From positions 3,162,001 through 3,226,000 of the forward strand of contig NZ_CP054836.1 in the NCBI RefSeq assembly GCF_013358405.1: DNA of 64,000 bases, in the 5' to 3' direction. Position numbers and translations under genes: made by a program. The DNA is from Oricola thermophila (GTDB lineage: Bacteria > Pseudomonadota > Alphaproteobacteria > Rhizobiales > Rhizobiaceae). Under the pieces are notes generated by a model, which worked only from the letters and a program-made list of their open reading frames with translations, did not search any database and was not told the DNA's origin. Numbering within the stretch: the first letter of the stretch is position 1; the number at the start of each line of letters is the position of its first letter. Below are positions 48,265-57,125 of this stretch, one piece after another.

Positions 48265-49578
48265 GTGCTGCCGCAGGAAATCATTCGCATCAAGCGTGAC
48301 GGAGGCCGGCTTTCGCCCGAGACCATCCAGGCCTTCGTCGCCGGCATTACCGACGGCTCGGTGACCGACGCGCAGATCTCGGCCATGGCAATGGCCGTGT
48401 TCTTCAACGGGCTGGACGGCGACGAGACCGTGGCGCTGACGCTCGCCATGCGCGATTCCGGCGACGTTCTCGACTGGACGGGAATCGACCGGCCGATCTG
48501 CGACAAGCATTCCACCGGCGGCGTCGGCGACAATGTCTCGCTCATGCTGGCGCCGATCGCCGCGGCCTGCGGCCTTGCCGTGCCGATGATCTCCGGGCGC
48601 GGACTGGGCCATACCGGCGGCACGCTCGACAAGATGGATTCCATTCCCGGCTACACGACGCAGCCCGACAACGAGCTGTTCCGCAAGACGGTCAAGGACG
48701 CCGGCTGCGCCATCATCGGCCAGACGGCGGACCTCGCGCCCGCCGACAAGCGCTTCTACGGGGTGCGCGACGTGACGGCCACGGTGGAAAGCATCGAGCT
48801 GATCACCGCCTCGATCCTGTCGAAGAAGCTCGCCGCCGGACTCGGTTCGCTCGTCCTCGACGTGAAGTTCGGCAACGGCGCCTTCATGGCGAATTTCGAG
48901 GATGCGAGGAAACTGGCGAAAACGCTGGTCGAGGTCGCCAACGGCGCCGGCACGAAGACCACGGCGCTGATGACAGACATGAACGAACCGCTGGCATCCG
49001 CAGCCGGAAACGCCGTGGAGGTGAGGAACGCTGTGGAATTCCTGACCGGGGCGCACCGGGATCCGCGGCTGGAAGAGGTGACGCTTGCGCTCGCCGCGGA
49101 AATGATCGTCGTGTCCGGCGTCGAGACGGACCGGGCGAAGGCGCTGGAACAGGCCCGCGATGCGCTGACGAGCGGACGGGCGGCCGAGACCTTCGGGCAC
49201 ATGGTCCGGGTGCTCGGCGGCCCCGCGGATTTCGTCGAGAAATACGGGGACCATCTGGAAACGGCGCCCCTGATCGCGGCGGTCGAGGCACCCGAAGCCG
49301 GGCATGTGCAAGCCATCGACACGCGCGCGATCGGCGTCGCGGTGGTGGAACTCGGCGGCGGGCGGCGCCGGCGCGAGGACGAAATCGACCACGCCGTCGG
49401 CATCACCGGGCTGAAGCCGGTCGGGGCGAAGCTGGAAAGGGGCGAGCCGATCGCCATGGTCCACGCCCGCGACGAGACAGCGCTGAAGGCCGCGAAGGCA
49501 GCCGTGCTGGACGCCTACAGGCTGGGCGGGAATGAGCCGGAACCGCGCGACCCGGTCGCCGAGCGGATCGCCGGCTAG
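48265..49578 (+). CDS. deoA: Thymidine phosphorylase
   Basis: Phosphorolyses thymidine to thymine and deoxyribose-1-phosphate. 437 residues, normal for DeoA. The N-terminal LPQEIIRIKRDGG, the glycosyltransferase motif KHSTGGVGDNVSL (about 76-88) and SGRGLGHTGGTLDK are all conserved. The start is GTG 48265, with GGAGG about 10 nt upstream. It follows the PNP gene by 159 bp. The usual partners deoB and deoC are not in this window. Confidence 0.97.
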   Translation: MLPQEIIRIKRDGGRLSPETIQAFVAGITDGSVTDAQISAMAMAVFFNGLDGDETVALTLAMRDSGDVLDWTGIDRPICDKHSTGGVGDNVSLMLAPIAAACGLAVPMISGRGLGHTGGTLDKMDSIPGYTTQPDNELFRKTVKDAGCAIIGQTADLAPADKRFYGVRDVTATVESIELITASILSKKLAAGLGSLVLDVKFGNGAFMANFEDARKLAKTLVEVANGAGTKTTALMTDMNEPLASAAGNAVEVRNAVEFLTGAHRDPRLEEVTLALAAEMIVVSGVETDRAKALEQARDALTSGRAAETFGHMVRVLGGPADFVEKYGDHLETAPLIAAVEAPEAGHVQAIDTRAIGVAVVELGGGRRRREDEIDHAVGITGLKPVGAKLERGEPIAMVHARDETALKAAKAAVLDAYRLGGNEPEPRDPVAERIAG

Positions 49579-49590
49579 CGAAACCGGCCG

Positions 49591-50139
49591 CTAGAGCTTC
49601 AACTCCAGCACGCCGTTGGAAAACTCGAAATGGCGCAGGCGGTTGAGGAAACTCATGCCGATGAGGACAGTGTCGAGCGCATCGTCCTCCAGCACCATGG
49701 CCTCGACATTGCGCACCCGGATGGTGCCGAGACGCACCTCGTCGATCACCACGCGCGCGGCATTGACGCGCCCGTTCGCCGTGTTGACGGGATAGATGAA
49801 CTCGTTCGGCCGCACGAATATGCCGGCGCGGCGCGCCTCGCTCTCGTTCATCGCGATCAACGTGGCACCGGTATCGACAACGCCCCTCACGCGCCGTGAG
49901 TTGAAGCTGAAATCGGCCACGTAATGGCCGAGGCGGTCGGCGCGCAGGCGCTCGGTGCCGGAATAGACGCGAACCGGATGCCGGGAATTCGCGGCAGTTT
50001 CCCTGGCCCGGCGAGCCTCCGCGGAATCGCGGACGACCGTTGCCGCGGTTTCGACAATGGCCGGCTTGTCATGCAGAAGCCGGACCGCGCCGAGCGCGGA
50101 AATCGACATCATGACGGCAATGACGACGTAGCGCAGCAT
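49591..50139 (-). CDS. Retropepsin-like aspartic protease (TIGR02281 family)
   Basis: A 182-residue protein with a single N-terminal transmembrane segment (about 1-22) and a clan AA aspartic protease domain (about 70-182). The active-site VVDTGATLIAM lies near residues 87-97, and the second conserved piece is VLIGMSFLNRL. It needs to dimerise, as retropepsins do. Probably periplasmic; the substrate is unknown. It is downstream of upp on the same strand (118 bp), and convergent with deoA. Confidence 0.88.
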   Translation of the reverse strand: MLRYVVIAVMMSISALGAVRLLHDKPAIVETAATVVRDSAEARRARETAANSRHPVRVYSGTERLRADRLGHYVADFSFNSRRVRGVVDTGATLIAMNESEARRAGIFVRPNEFIYPVNTANGRVNAARVVIDEVRLGTIRVRNVEAMVLEDDALDTVLIGMSFLNRLRHFEFSNGVLELKL

Positions 50140-50257
50140 TGGGCGATCCTTTCCGGGCGAAAGGATCGCGGGCAGGAATCACCGGACGCTTAAGGCGGGC
50201 GGGAACCTGATTCGTCGGTTAACGAAGGGTCAACGGGACTTCCCGAATGCCGGATCG

Positions 50258-50887
50258 CTACTTGGTGCCGTACATGCGGTCGCCGGCATCGCCGAGACCG
50301 GGGACGATATAGCCCTTGTCGTTGAGCCTCTCGTCGATGGCCGCCGTGACGACCGGCACGTCGGGATGGGCGGTCGTGAACTTCTCGATGCCCTCGGGCG
50401 CGGCCAGCAGGCATACGAAGCGCAGGTTCCTCGCGCCGCGCTCCTTCAGCTTCTGGACGGCGGCAATGGCGGAATTGGCCGTGGCGAGCATCGGATCGAC
50501 GACGATGACGAGACGATCCGACAGGTCCTCCGGTGCCTTGAAATAGTACTCGACCGGTTCCAGCGTCTCATGGTCGCGATAGAGGCCGATATGGGCGACG
50601 CGGGCGGAGGGCACGAGATCGAGCATGCCCTCGAGCAGGCCGTTGCCGGCGCGCAGGACGGATGCGAAGACCAGCTTCTTGCCCTCGAGGACCGGCGACT
50701 GCATCTCGGCGAGCGGCGTCTCGATCGTCTCGTTGGTCATCGGCAGCTCGCGCGTGACCTCGTAGCAGAGCAGCAACGATATCTCGCGCAGCAGGCGGCG
50801 GAAGCCCGCGGTCGACGTGTCCTTCTTGCGCATGAAGGTAAGCTTGTGCTGGACGAGCGGGTGGTTGACGACGGTCACGCTTTTCAT
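50258..50887 (-). CDS. upp: Uracil phosphoribosyltransferase
   Basis: Makes UMP from uracil and PRPP. 209 residues with the N-terminal [14 protein letters not shown] (about 6-19), the PRPP loop [15 protein letters not shown] and the C-terminal [23 protein letters not shown] 50887 is used although the frame is open further upstream. It follows add (minus strand) with 102 bp between. It completes the pyrimidine salvage branch begun by cdd and deoA. Confidence 0.98.
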   Translation of the reverse strand: MKSVTVVNHPLVQHKLTFMRKKDTSTAGFRRLLREISLLLCYEVTRELPMTNETIETPLAEMQSPVLEGKKLVFASVLRAGNGLLEGMLDLVPSARVAHIGLYRDHETLEPVEYYFKAPEDLSDRLVIVVDPMLATANSAIAAVQKLKERGARNLRFVCLLAAPEGIEKFTTAHPDVPVVTAAIDERLNDKGYIVPGLGDAGDRMYGTK

Positions 50888-50989
50888 GGGATGCCTCGCT
50901 GGGAAATTTCCCGGCACACTAGCGGCGCAGGGCAACGGGGAAAACCCACAAGCGGACGCAAATCGCCCGCTATCCAAAGGCGGAAGGCA

Positions 50990-51952
50990 TCAACCGAGGC
51001 GGGCAAGCAGCGCGGCGCGCGTCGCATCGTCGACAAAGGCGGCCTCGACGGAATTCCGCGTCATTTCGAGCAATGCCGCGTCGTCCATGCCGAAGTGCGT
51101 GCGCGCCGTCTCGTACTCCTGCGCCAGGGAGGTGTGAAAGAAGGGCGGATCGTCGGAGGAAAGCGTGACCTTGACCCCGGCCGCGCGGAGCCGGGGAAGG
51201 GGATGTTCCGCATAGGATGGATAGACCGACAGGGCGATGTTGGAGCCGGGGCAGACCTCCAGGACGATTCCCTCTGCCGCCAGCCTTTCGACCAGTGCCG
51301 GATCCTCGATGGCGCGCACGCCGTGGCCGATGCGCGCCGGCACCAGGTGGTCCAGCGCTTCGCGCACGCTCTCGGCGCCAACCAGTTCGCCGGCATGGAC
51401 GGTGATGGCAAGACCGGCGTCGCGGGCAATGTCGAAGGCCTTCGCGAAATCCCTCGGCTCGTGCATGCGCTCGTCGCCCGCCATGCCGAAACCGGTAACC
51501 AGCGGGTGCGGATTGGCGGCGATGTAGCGCGCCGCGCGCTCGACGCCCTCCGGGCCCTCGTGGCGCAGGCCGGTCGCGATCATGCGCGACTCGATCCCGG
51601 TCCCCTCGCGGGCGCGGCGCATTCCCTCGGCGAGACCCGAGATGTAGGCGGCGGGCGTGAGACCCGCATTCACGGCATGGTCGGTGGAAATGAAGAATTC
51701 CGAATAGATCGTCCCCTGGGCGGCCAGTTCGGACAGGTAGGTCTCGGCGAGCAGGGCGTAGTCCTCCTCGGTGCGAAACAGCATCGACGCGACGTCGTAG
51801 CAGCGCAGAAAGGAGGTGAAATCCGACCAGACATAGCTGCCGTCCCGAATGATGGCGGAGACATCTACGCCATACTTCTTCGCCTGCGCCTCGACCAGCG
51901 CCGGGCTCGCGGCACCCTCGATATGACAATGGATTTCCGCCTTGACGACCAT
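50990..51952 (-). CDS. add: Adenosine deaminase
   Basis: Deaminates adenosine (or deoxyadenosine) to inosine, which the PNP nearby can split. 320 residues. Zinc ligands His8 and His10 in AEIHCHIEG, the catalytic HAGE motif and the LSSDDPPFF aspartates are intact; the first motif has Cys9 where Leu is usual. Some relatives prefer adenine, but [11 protein letters not shown] and size favour adenosine. First gene of the add-upp-protease run on the minus strand. Confidence 0.93.
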   Translation of the reverse strand: MVVKAEIHCHIEGAASPALVEAQAKKYGVDVSAIIRDGSYVWSDFTSFLRCYDVASMLFRTEEDYALLAETYLSELAAQGTIYSEFFISTDHAVNAGLTPAAYISGLAEGMRRAREGTGIESRMIATGLRHEGPEGVERAARYIAANPHPLVTGFGMAGDERMHEPRDFAKAFDIARDAGLAITVHAGELVGAESVREALDHLVPARIGHGVRAIEDPALVERLAAEGIVLEVCPGSNIALSVYPSYAEHPLPRLRAAGVKVTLSSDDPPFFHTSLAQEYETARTHFGMDDAALLEMTRNSVEAAFVDDATRAALLARLG

Positions 51953-52077
51953 GAATCACGTCTCCCTCAGCAAACGGCGACCTCCGTGACATGATGGCGC
52001 GGCTTGCGCAATGGCCCCGTTTGCCTGCATAGGCTACCTATCCGAAACCAGAGACGTCACGGAAACGGACCCGACCC

Positions 52078-52860
52078 ATGTCGCAGACCAGAACCACCGT
52101 CAGCAGCGCGACCGCGATGAAGACATCCTTCGGCTTCGCCGATGTGGGCGAGGGCGAGAAACAGACCCGCGTCAACGACGTGTTCCACAAGGTCGCACGA
52201 CGCTACGACATCATGAACGACCTGATGTCCGGCGGGATGCACCGGGTCTGGAAGGACGCGATGATCACCGCCCTCAATCCGCCCAAGAGCGGAAGCTGGC
52301 GCTCGCTCGACGTCGCCGGCGGCACCGGTGACATCGCCTTCCGCATCGTGGAGGCTTCGCGCGGCAATGCCGACGTCACCGTGCTCGACATCAACGGATC
52401 GATGCTGGAAGTCGGCCGCGACCGGGCGGAAAAGCGCGGGCTCGCCGACAGGCTCACATTCGTCGAGGCCAATGCCGAGGAACTTCCGTTCGAGGACGGT
52501 TCATTCGATGCCTACACGATCGCCTTCGGAATCCGGAACGTGCCGGACATCCCGAAAGCGCTCGGCGAGGCGCATCGCGTGCTCAAGCGCGGCGGGCGTT
52601 TCCTGTGCCTGGAGTTCTCCGAGGTAGACATGCCGCTTCTCGAAACGCTTTACGAGAAGTGGTCGTTCAACGCGATCCCGCAGATCGGCCAGATCGTGAC
52701 CGGGGACGGCGAGCCATATCGCTACCTGGTCGAGTCCATACGCAAGTTCCCGAACCAGGAAAATTTCGCTGCGCTGATCCGGCAGGCCGGGTTCTCGCGC
52801 GTGACCTATACCAACTATACCGGCGGAATCGTCGCGCTGCATTCCGGCTGGAAACTCTAG
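52078..52860 (+). CDS. ubiE: Demethylmenaquinone/ubiquinone C-methyltransferase
   Basis: Class I SAM methyltransferase for a ring-methylation step of ubiquinone synthesis, at the inner membrane. 260 residues. It has [14 protein letters not shown], the SAM motif [12 protein letters not shown] (about 77-88) and AFGIRNVPD typical of UbiE. Followed by ubiB 10 bp later, so co-transcribed. Start at ATG 52078 gives the usual N-terminus; ATG 52117 is a shorter alternative. Confidence 0.98.
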   Translation: MSQTRTTVSSATAMKTSFGFADVGEGEKQTRVNDVFHKVARRYDIMNDLMSGGMHRVWKDAMITALNPPKSGSWRSLDVAGGTGDIAFRIVEASRGNADVTVLDINGSMLEVGRDRAEKRGLADRLTFVEANAEELPFEDGSFDAYTIAFGIRNVPDIPKALGEAHRVLKRGGRFLCLEFSEVDMPLLETLYEKWSFNAIPQIGQIVTGDGEPYRYLVESIRKFPNQENFAALIRQAGFSRVTYTNYTGGIVALHSGWKL

Positions 52861-52870
52861 GGCCGCCCCC

Positions 52871-54448
52871 ATGAACAAAGTCATGGCCACATTGCGGCTG
52901 ATGCGCGCCGGCTGGGTACTTGCACGCGAGGGCGTGATCGCCGGCCTGCCGTCCGGCGGCCTCACCGGCATGGCCGCGACCGGGCACCGCATCGCCTCGG
53001 CGCTGGCACGGCGGCGCAGCAGAACGCTCGACAATGCCGAACGCATGACAAGGGCGATCGCCCGGCTCGGCCCGTCATATGCCAAGCTCGGGCAGTTCCT
53101 CGCCACGCGGCCTGACGTGATCGGCCTCGACCTCGCGCTCGATCTCGCCCACCTGCAAGACCGGATGGAAAGCTTCCCGAAGGCGGAAGCCGTCAGGCGC
53201 ATCGAGGACTCGCTCGGCCGGCCCGCTTCCGAGCTGTTCGAGGAGATCGACGAGCCGGTGGCAGCCGCTTCGATCGCGCAGGTGCACCCGGCAACCGTGC
53301 GCGACGACGACGGCACGCTGCGCAAGGTCGCCATCAAGGTGATCCGCCCCGGGGTGCGGCAGCGATTCGCGCGCGACCTGCAGGCCTTCCACCTGTTCGC
53401 CCAGCTGCAGGAGAATCACGTCCCCGCGTCGCGACGGCTGCGCCCGGTCGCGGTGGCGGAGACGCTGGCCCAGACGACCAAGATCGAGATGGACCTGCGG
53501 CTGGAAGCCGCCGCGCTGTCCGAGCTGCGCCAGAACACGGAGAACGACCCCGGTTTCCGGGTGCCGAAGGTTGACTGGCAGCGCACCGGCCGCGACGTGC
53601 TGACGCTGGAATGGGTCGACGGCATCAAGCTGTCGGAAATCGAGGCGCTGCGCGCGGCCGGGCACGATCTCGACGCGCTCGCCGATGCGGTGGTCCAGAA
53701 CTTCCTGCGGCATGCGATGCGCGACGGCTTCTTCCATGCCGACATGCACCCGGGCAACCTCTTCGTCGACGCGAAGGGCGACATCGTCGCCGTCGATCTG
53801 GGCATCGCCGGGCGGATCGGCCTGAAGGAACGCCGGTTCCTCGCCGAGATCCTCTACGGCTTCATCACCCGCGACTTCAGGCGCGTGGCACGGGTGCATT
53901 TCGAGGCCGGCTATGTCCCGGCACACCAGGACATGGGAGCGTTCGAACAGGCGATCCGCGCCATCGGCGAGCCCATCCATGGCCAGCCCGCAGAAACGAT
54001 CTCCATGGCCAACCTGCTGACACTGCTGTTCGAGGTGACCGACATTTTCGACATGCAGACGCGCCCCGAACTGCTGCTGCTGCAGAAGACCATGGTGGTG
54101 GTGGAAGGCAACGCGCGGGCGCTCAATCCGCGCTTCAACATGTGGAAGGCGGCCGAACCGGTGGTCGGCGAATGGATCGCCCGCAACCTCGGACCGGCCG
54201 CCATGCTGACGGATGCGAAAACGGGCCTCGAATCGCTCGGACGGCTTGCCCGTGCGCTGCCGGACCTGGCCGACCGCACGGAAAGGCTGTCGCTGGAAAT
54301 CGAGGAAATGGCGGAAAGCGGCATGAAGCTGGCGCCGGAAACGGTGGCGGCCATCGGAAAGGCGGAGGCCCGCGAATCGCGCTCCGGCCGGGTGGCGCTG
54401 TGGGTGATCGCGCTCGCCGCGCTGTGGATCGCCTGGCAGGTCGGCTGA
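52871..54448 (+). CDS. ubiB: UbiB, atypical kinase-like ubiquinone synthesis protein
   Basis: A 525-residue ABC1/ADCK-family protein that extracts or organises ubiquinone intermediates. The family-specific KLGQFLATRPD lies near residues 75-85 and the alanine-rich loop VAAASIAQVH (replacing a kinase glycine loop) near 130-139. The metal site carries FFHADMHPGN and VDLGIAGR. A C-terminal hydrophobic helix (VALWVIALAALWIAWQ) anchors it. Third in ubiE-ubiB-coaBC. Confidence 0.97.
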   Translation: MNKVMATLRLMRAGWVLAREGVIAGLPSGGLTGMAATGHRIASALARRRSRTLDNAERMTRAIARLGPSYAKLGQFLATRPDVIGLDLALDLAHLQDRMESFPKAEAVRRIEDSLGRPASELFEEIDEPVAAASIAQVHPATVRDDDGTLRKVAIKVIRPGVRQRFARDLQAFHLFAQLQENHVPASRRLRPVAVAETLAQTTKIEMDLRLEAAALSELRQNTENDPGFRVPKVDWQRTGRDVLTLEWVDGIKLSEIEALRAAGHDLDALADAVVQNFLRHAMRDGFFHADMHPGNLFVDAKGDIVAVDLGIAGRIGLKERRFLAEILYGFITRDFRRVARVHFEAGYVPAHQDMGAFEQAIRAIGEPIHGQPAETISMANLLTLLFEVTDIFDMQTRPELLLLQKTMVVVEGNARALNPRFNMWKAAEPVVGEWIARNLGPAAMLTDAKTGLESLGRLARALPDLADRTERLSLEIEEMAESGMKLAPETVAAIGKAEARESRSGRVALWVIALAALWIAWQVG

Positions 54449-54482
54449 GGCTTTACGGAAATCGCGCGATGTGATTGGATCA

Positions 54483-54499
54483 CTCCAACTTTGTTGGAG
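54483..54499 (+). promoter_or_regulatory. Inverted repeat over the coaBC ribosome site
   Basis: CTCCAAC (54483-54489), TTT and GTTGGAG (54493-54499): a perfect 7-bp inverted repeat. Its right arm contains GGAG, the Shine-Dalgarno of the ATG at 54507. In RNA the hairpin would hide the ribosome site; in DNA it would be a natural binding site for a helix-turn-helix dimer such as the one fused to this protein. Confidence 0.7.
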
Positions 54500-54506
54500 C
54501 GTTCCC

Positions 54507-56030
54507 ATGTCAGAAATCGGAAAATTCGTCGAAAGTCAGCTTCAAGCGCTGAACAAGCGCCCGATAACCGCTGCTGTCGAAGCCGGGTTGGAACGGTCCT
54601 ACCTTCGTGACCTGATTGTCGGCAAGAAGCAGACGATCCGTGCCGACATGATCGAAAAGGTTGCCGTAGCGATCGGCGCGACGCCGCAGCAACTGATCGC
54701 GCTGCAATCGGGCGGCACGGCGCGTGCCGCCGGCGAGCCGGCGACGGAGCCCGCCGCACCCGGTGACAGCCCGGTGGGGGGCAGACGCATTCTCCTGATC
54801 ATCGGCGGCGGCATCGCCGCCTACAAGTGCCTCGACCTGATCCGAAGGCTGCGCGAGCGCGGCGCGTCCGTGCGGCCGGTGATGACGAAAGCGGCATGCG
54901 AGTTCGTGACGCCGCTTTCGGTCGGCGCACTGGCGGCCGACAGGGTGTTCACGGAGCTGTTCGACCGCGAGGACGAGCAGGATGTCGGCCATATCCGCCT
55001 GGCGCGGGAGAGCGATCTGATCGTCGTTGCACCGGCAACGGCGGACCTGATGGCAAAGATGGCCACAGGGCTGGCCAACGACCTGGCCTCGACGATCCTG
55101 CTGGCGGCAGGAAGCCCGGTGTTGATCGCGCCCGCCATGAACCCGCACATGTGGAACCACCCGGCGACGCAGCGAAACCGGAAAACGCTGGAGAGCGACG
55201 GCATCCACCTCGTCGGACCGAACCGCGGGGAGATGGCAGAGGCGGGCGAGGCCGGCGAGGGGCGAATGGCGGAACCGCTGGAGATCGTGGCGGCAGCCGA
55301 ACGGATTCTCGACACCGCGCCGAAGCCGCTGGCCGGCAAGCGGATCGTCGTCACCTCCGGCCCGACGCACGAGCCGATCGACCCTGTGCGCTATATCGCC
55401 AACCGGTCATCCGGCAAGCAGGGACATGCCATAGCCGCCGCGCTGGCGCGGCTTGGCGCCGACGTGCGGCTCGTCTCGGGGCCGGTGGCGATTCCGGACC
55501 CGGCCGGCGTCTCGGTTACGCATGTCGAGACCGCACGGCAGATGAAGGCGGCGGTGGAAGGCCTGCTGCCGGCGGATGCCGCGATCTTTGCGGCAGCGGT
55601 GGCCGACTGGCGGGCGGCGACCGAAGCGGACGAGAAGATGAAGAAGGAAGGCGGCAAGGGGCCGTCGTCGCTGCCGCTGACCGAGAACCCGGACATCCTC
55701 GCGGGGATCGGCCGGCATGAAAGCCTTCGGCCCGGCCTCGTGATCGGCTTCGCCGCGGAAACTGAAAGACTGGTCGAGAACGGAAGGGCGAAGCTCCGGC
55801 GCAAGGGCGCGGACTATATCGTCGCCAACGACGTGTCACCGGACTCCGGCATCGGCGGCACGGGCGTGATGGGCGGCGACCGCAACCGCATCACGCTGCT
55901 CTCGCCCGACGGCGCGGAGGAATGGCCGGAAATGAGCAAGGACCAGGTGGCCGAACGACTGGCGGGACTCGTGGCGGAACGGCTCGGCCGACCGTTTCCC
56001 GCCGCTGAACAATCCGTCTCCGGCAGGTGA
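54507..56030 (+). CDS. coaBC: HTH-CoaBC fusion (phosphopantothenoylcysteine decarboxylase / phosphopantothenate-cysteine ligase)
   Basis: A 507-residue protein. Residues about 1-75 look like a phage-repressor-type (XRE) helix-turn-helix (ITAAVEAGLERSYLRDLIV then GKKQTIRADM), joined by an Ala/Pro-rich linker (about 76-98) to complete CoaBC. The CoaC part has IGGGIAAYK, PATADLMAKM and PAMNPHMW. The CoaB part has SGPTHEPIDPVRYIANRSSGKQG and AAVADW. The two enzymes make 4'-phosphopantetheine from 4'-phosphopantothenate. The substrate clamp reads GEMAEAGEAGEGRM, lacking the Cys of the E. coli enzyme. ATG 54507 is favoured over GTG 54471. Single open frame, no frameshift, so the fusion is real in this sequence. 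It follows ubiB by 58 bp. Confidence 0.93.
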   Translation: MSEIGKFVESQLQALNKRPITAAVEAGLERSYLRDLIVGKKQTIRADMIEKVAVAIGATPQQLIALQSGGTARAAGEPATEPAAPGDSPVGGRRILLIIGGGIAAYKCLDLIRRLRERGASVRPVMTKAACEFVTPLSVGALAADRVFTELFDREDEQDVGHIRLARESDLIVVAPATADLMAKMATGLANDLASTILLAAGSPVLIAPAMNPHMWNHPATQRNRKTLESDGIHLVGPNRGEMAEAGEAGEGRMAEPLEIVAAAERILDTAPKPLAGKRIVVTSGPTHEPIDPVRYIANRSSGKQGHAIAAALARLGADVRLVSGPVAIPDPAGVSVTHVETARQMKAAVEGLLPADAAIFAAAVADWRAATEADEKMKKEGGKGPSSLPLTENPDILAGIGRHESLRPGLVIGFAAETERLVENGRAKLRRKGADYIVANDVSPDSGIGGTGVMGGDRNRITLLSPDGAEEWPEMSKDQVAERLAGLVAERLGRPFPAAEQSVSGR

Positions 56031-56051
56031 AATTGTGGACTTTCACCTGCC
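56022..56051. other. 11-bp inverted repeat at the coaBC stop
   Basis: GGCAGGTGAAA (56022-56032) and TTTCACCTGCC (56041-56051) form a perfect 11-bp repeat with an 8-nt spacer; the coaBC stop codon lies in the left arm. There is no T tract after it, so it is a processing or attenuation hairpin, or a protein site. Confidence 0.65.
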
Positions 56052-56082
56052 CGCCCTATCTATGCGGCAAAGGAGACACGCC

Positions 56083-57000
56083 ATGTCGATCAGACCCGTC
56101 AAGCATATTTCCGGCACGCAGCCGACGCTGGAAGGCGCGGGGGTGAAGCTGCATCGCGTCTTCGGCTTCGGCGACCCGTCGATGACCGACCCGTTCCTGA
56201 TGATGGACGATTTCCGCAACGACCGGCCCGAGGACTACCAGGCCGGGTTTCCGTGGCATCCGCATCGCGGAATCGAAACGATCACCTATGTGCTGGAAGG
56301 CTCGGTCGACCACGCCGACAGCCTGGGCAATGCCGGTACGCTCGGTCCCGGCTCCGTGCAGTGGATGACGGCCGGCTCCGGCATCATGCACCAGGAAATG
56401 CCGAAGGGCGACGAAAAGGGCCGCATGCACGGCTTCCAGCTGTGGGCGAACCTGCCGCGCGACCTGAAGATGACAACGCCGCGCTACCAGGACATCGGCG
56501 CCGCCGACATTCCGGAAATCATCGACGACGACGGAACGCGGGTGCGCGTGGTCGTCGGCGAATTCTGGGGCAAGAAGGGCCCCGTGGACGGCATCGCGGC
56601 AGACCCGCAATATCTCGACGTGTGGGTGCCGCCGGGCAAGCGCAAGGTGCTGCCGGTCGACACCTACCGGCAGGCCTTTGCCTACATCTTCCAGGGCTCG
56701 GCCTCCTTCCGCGACGCCTCGAAACCGTTCGGCGTGCTGGTGGAAAAGGAGGTGGCGGGCGAGGAGGTCCATGTCCGAGATATGAGCGGGAACCGCACGC
56801 TCGTGGTGTTCGACACCGGAGACGAGATCGTGGTGCAGGCCGGAGAGGAAGGCGTGCGCTTCCTGCTCGTTTCCGGGGCGCCGATCCGGGAGCCGGTCGC
56901 CTGGCACGGGCCGATCGTGATGAACACGCGCGAGGAACTGGAACAGGCGTTCCGCGAACTGCGCAGCGGCACCTTCATCCGCGAATCCGCCACCTCCTGA
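56083..57000 (+). CDS. Pirin-family protein
   Basis: A 305-residue bicupin. The metal-binding N-terminal cupin has FPWHPHRGIETITYVLEG (His ligands, about 61-78) with HADSLGN and SGIMHQEMP. Some bacterial pirins are quercetin dioxygenases; others regulate transcription or pyruvate dehydrogenase. ATG 56083 follows AAAGGAG. It lies 52 bp after coaBC across an inverted repeat. No specific role can be proposed here. Confidence 0.93.
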   Translation: MSIRPVKHISGTQPTLEGAGVKLHRVFGFGDPSMTDPFLMMDDFRNDRPEDYQAGFPWHPHRGIETITYVLEGSVDHADSLGNAGTLGPGSVQWMTAGSGIMHQEMPKGDEKGRMHGFQLWANLPRDLKMTTPRYQDIGAADIPEIIDDDGTRVRVVVGEFWGKKGPVDGIAADPQYLDVWVPPGKRKVLPVDTYRQAFAYIFQGSASFRDASKPFGVLVEKEVAGEEVHVRDMSGNRTLVVFDTGDEIVVQAGEEGVRFLLVSGAPIREPVAWHGPIVMNTREELEQAFRELRSGTFIRESATS

Positions 57001-57125
57001 GCGATCCTCCGGCGCGCAAATCGTCGCGCACCGGAAATCCTGCATCGACTGTCGGGCTGCCGGCAGCTACGGTTCCTCCGGAAGCGCGCCGGAGACACGG
57101 CGTCGCACATCGACAGGCATAGACG

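Noticed and set aside
48102..48299. A 65-codon frame between PNP and deoA
   Set aside because: No ribosome site, low-complexity Gly/Arg/Pro composition, overlaps the deoA start.
50366..51994. A 542-codon plus-strand frame opposite upp and add
   Set aside because: Antisense to two housekeeping enzymes, with no family resemblance.
54507..54730. HTH segment as a prophage repressor gene next to coaBC
   Set aside because: It is in one continuous frame with CoaBC, without a stop, and no phage genes are nearby.
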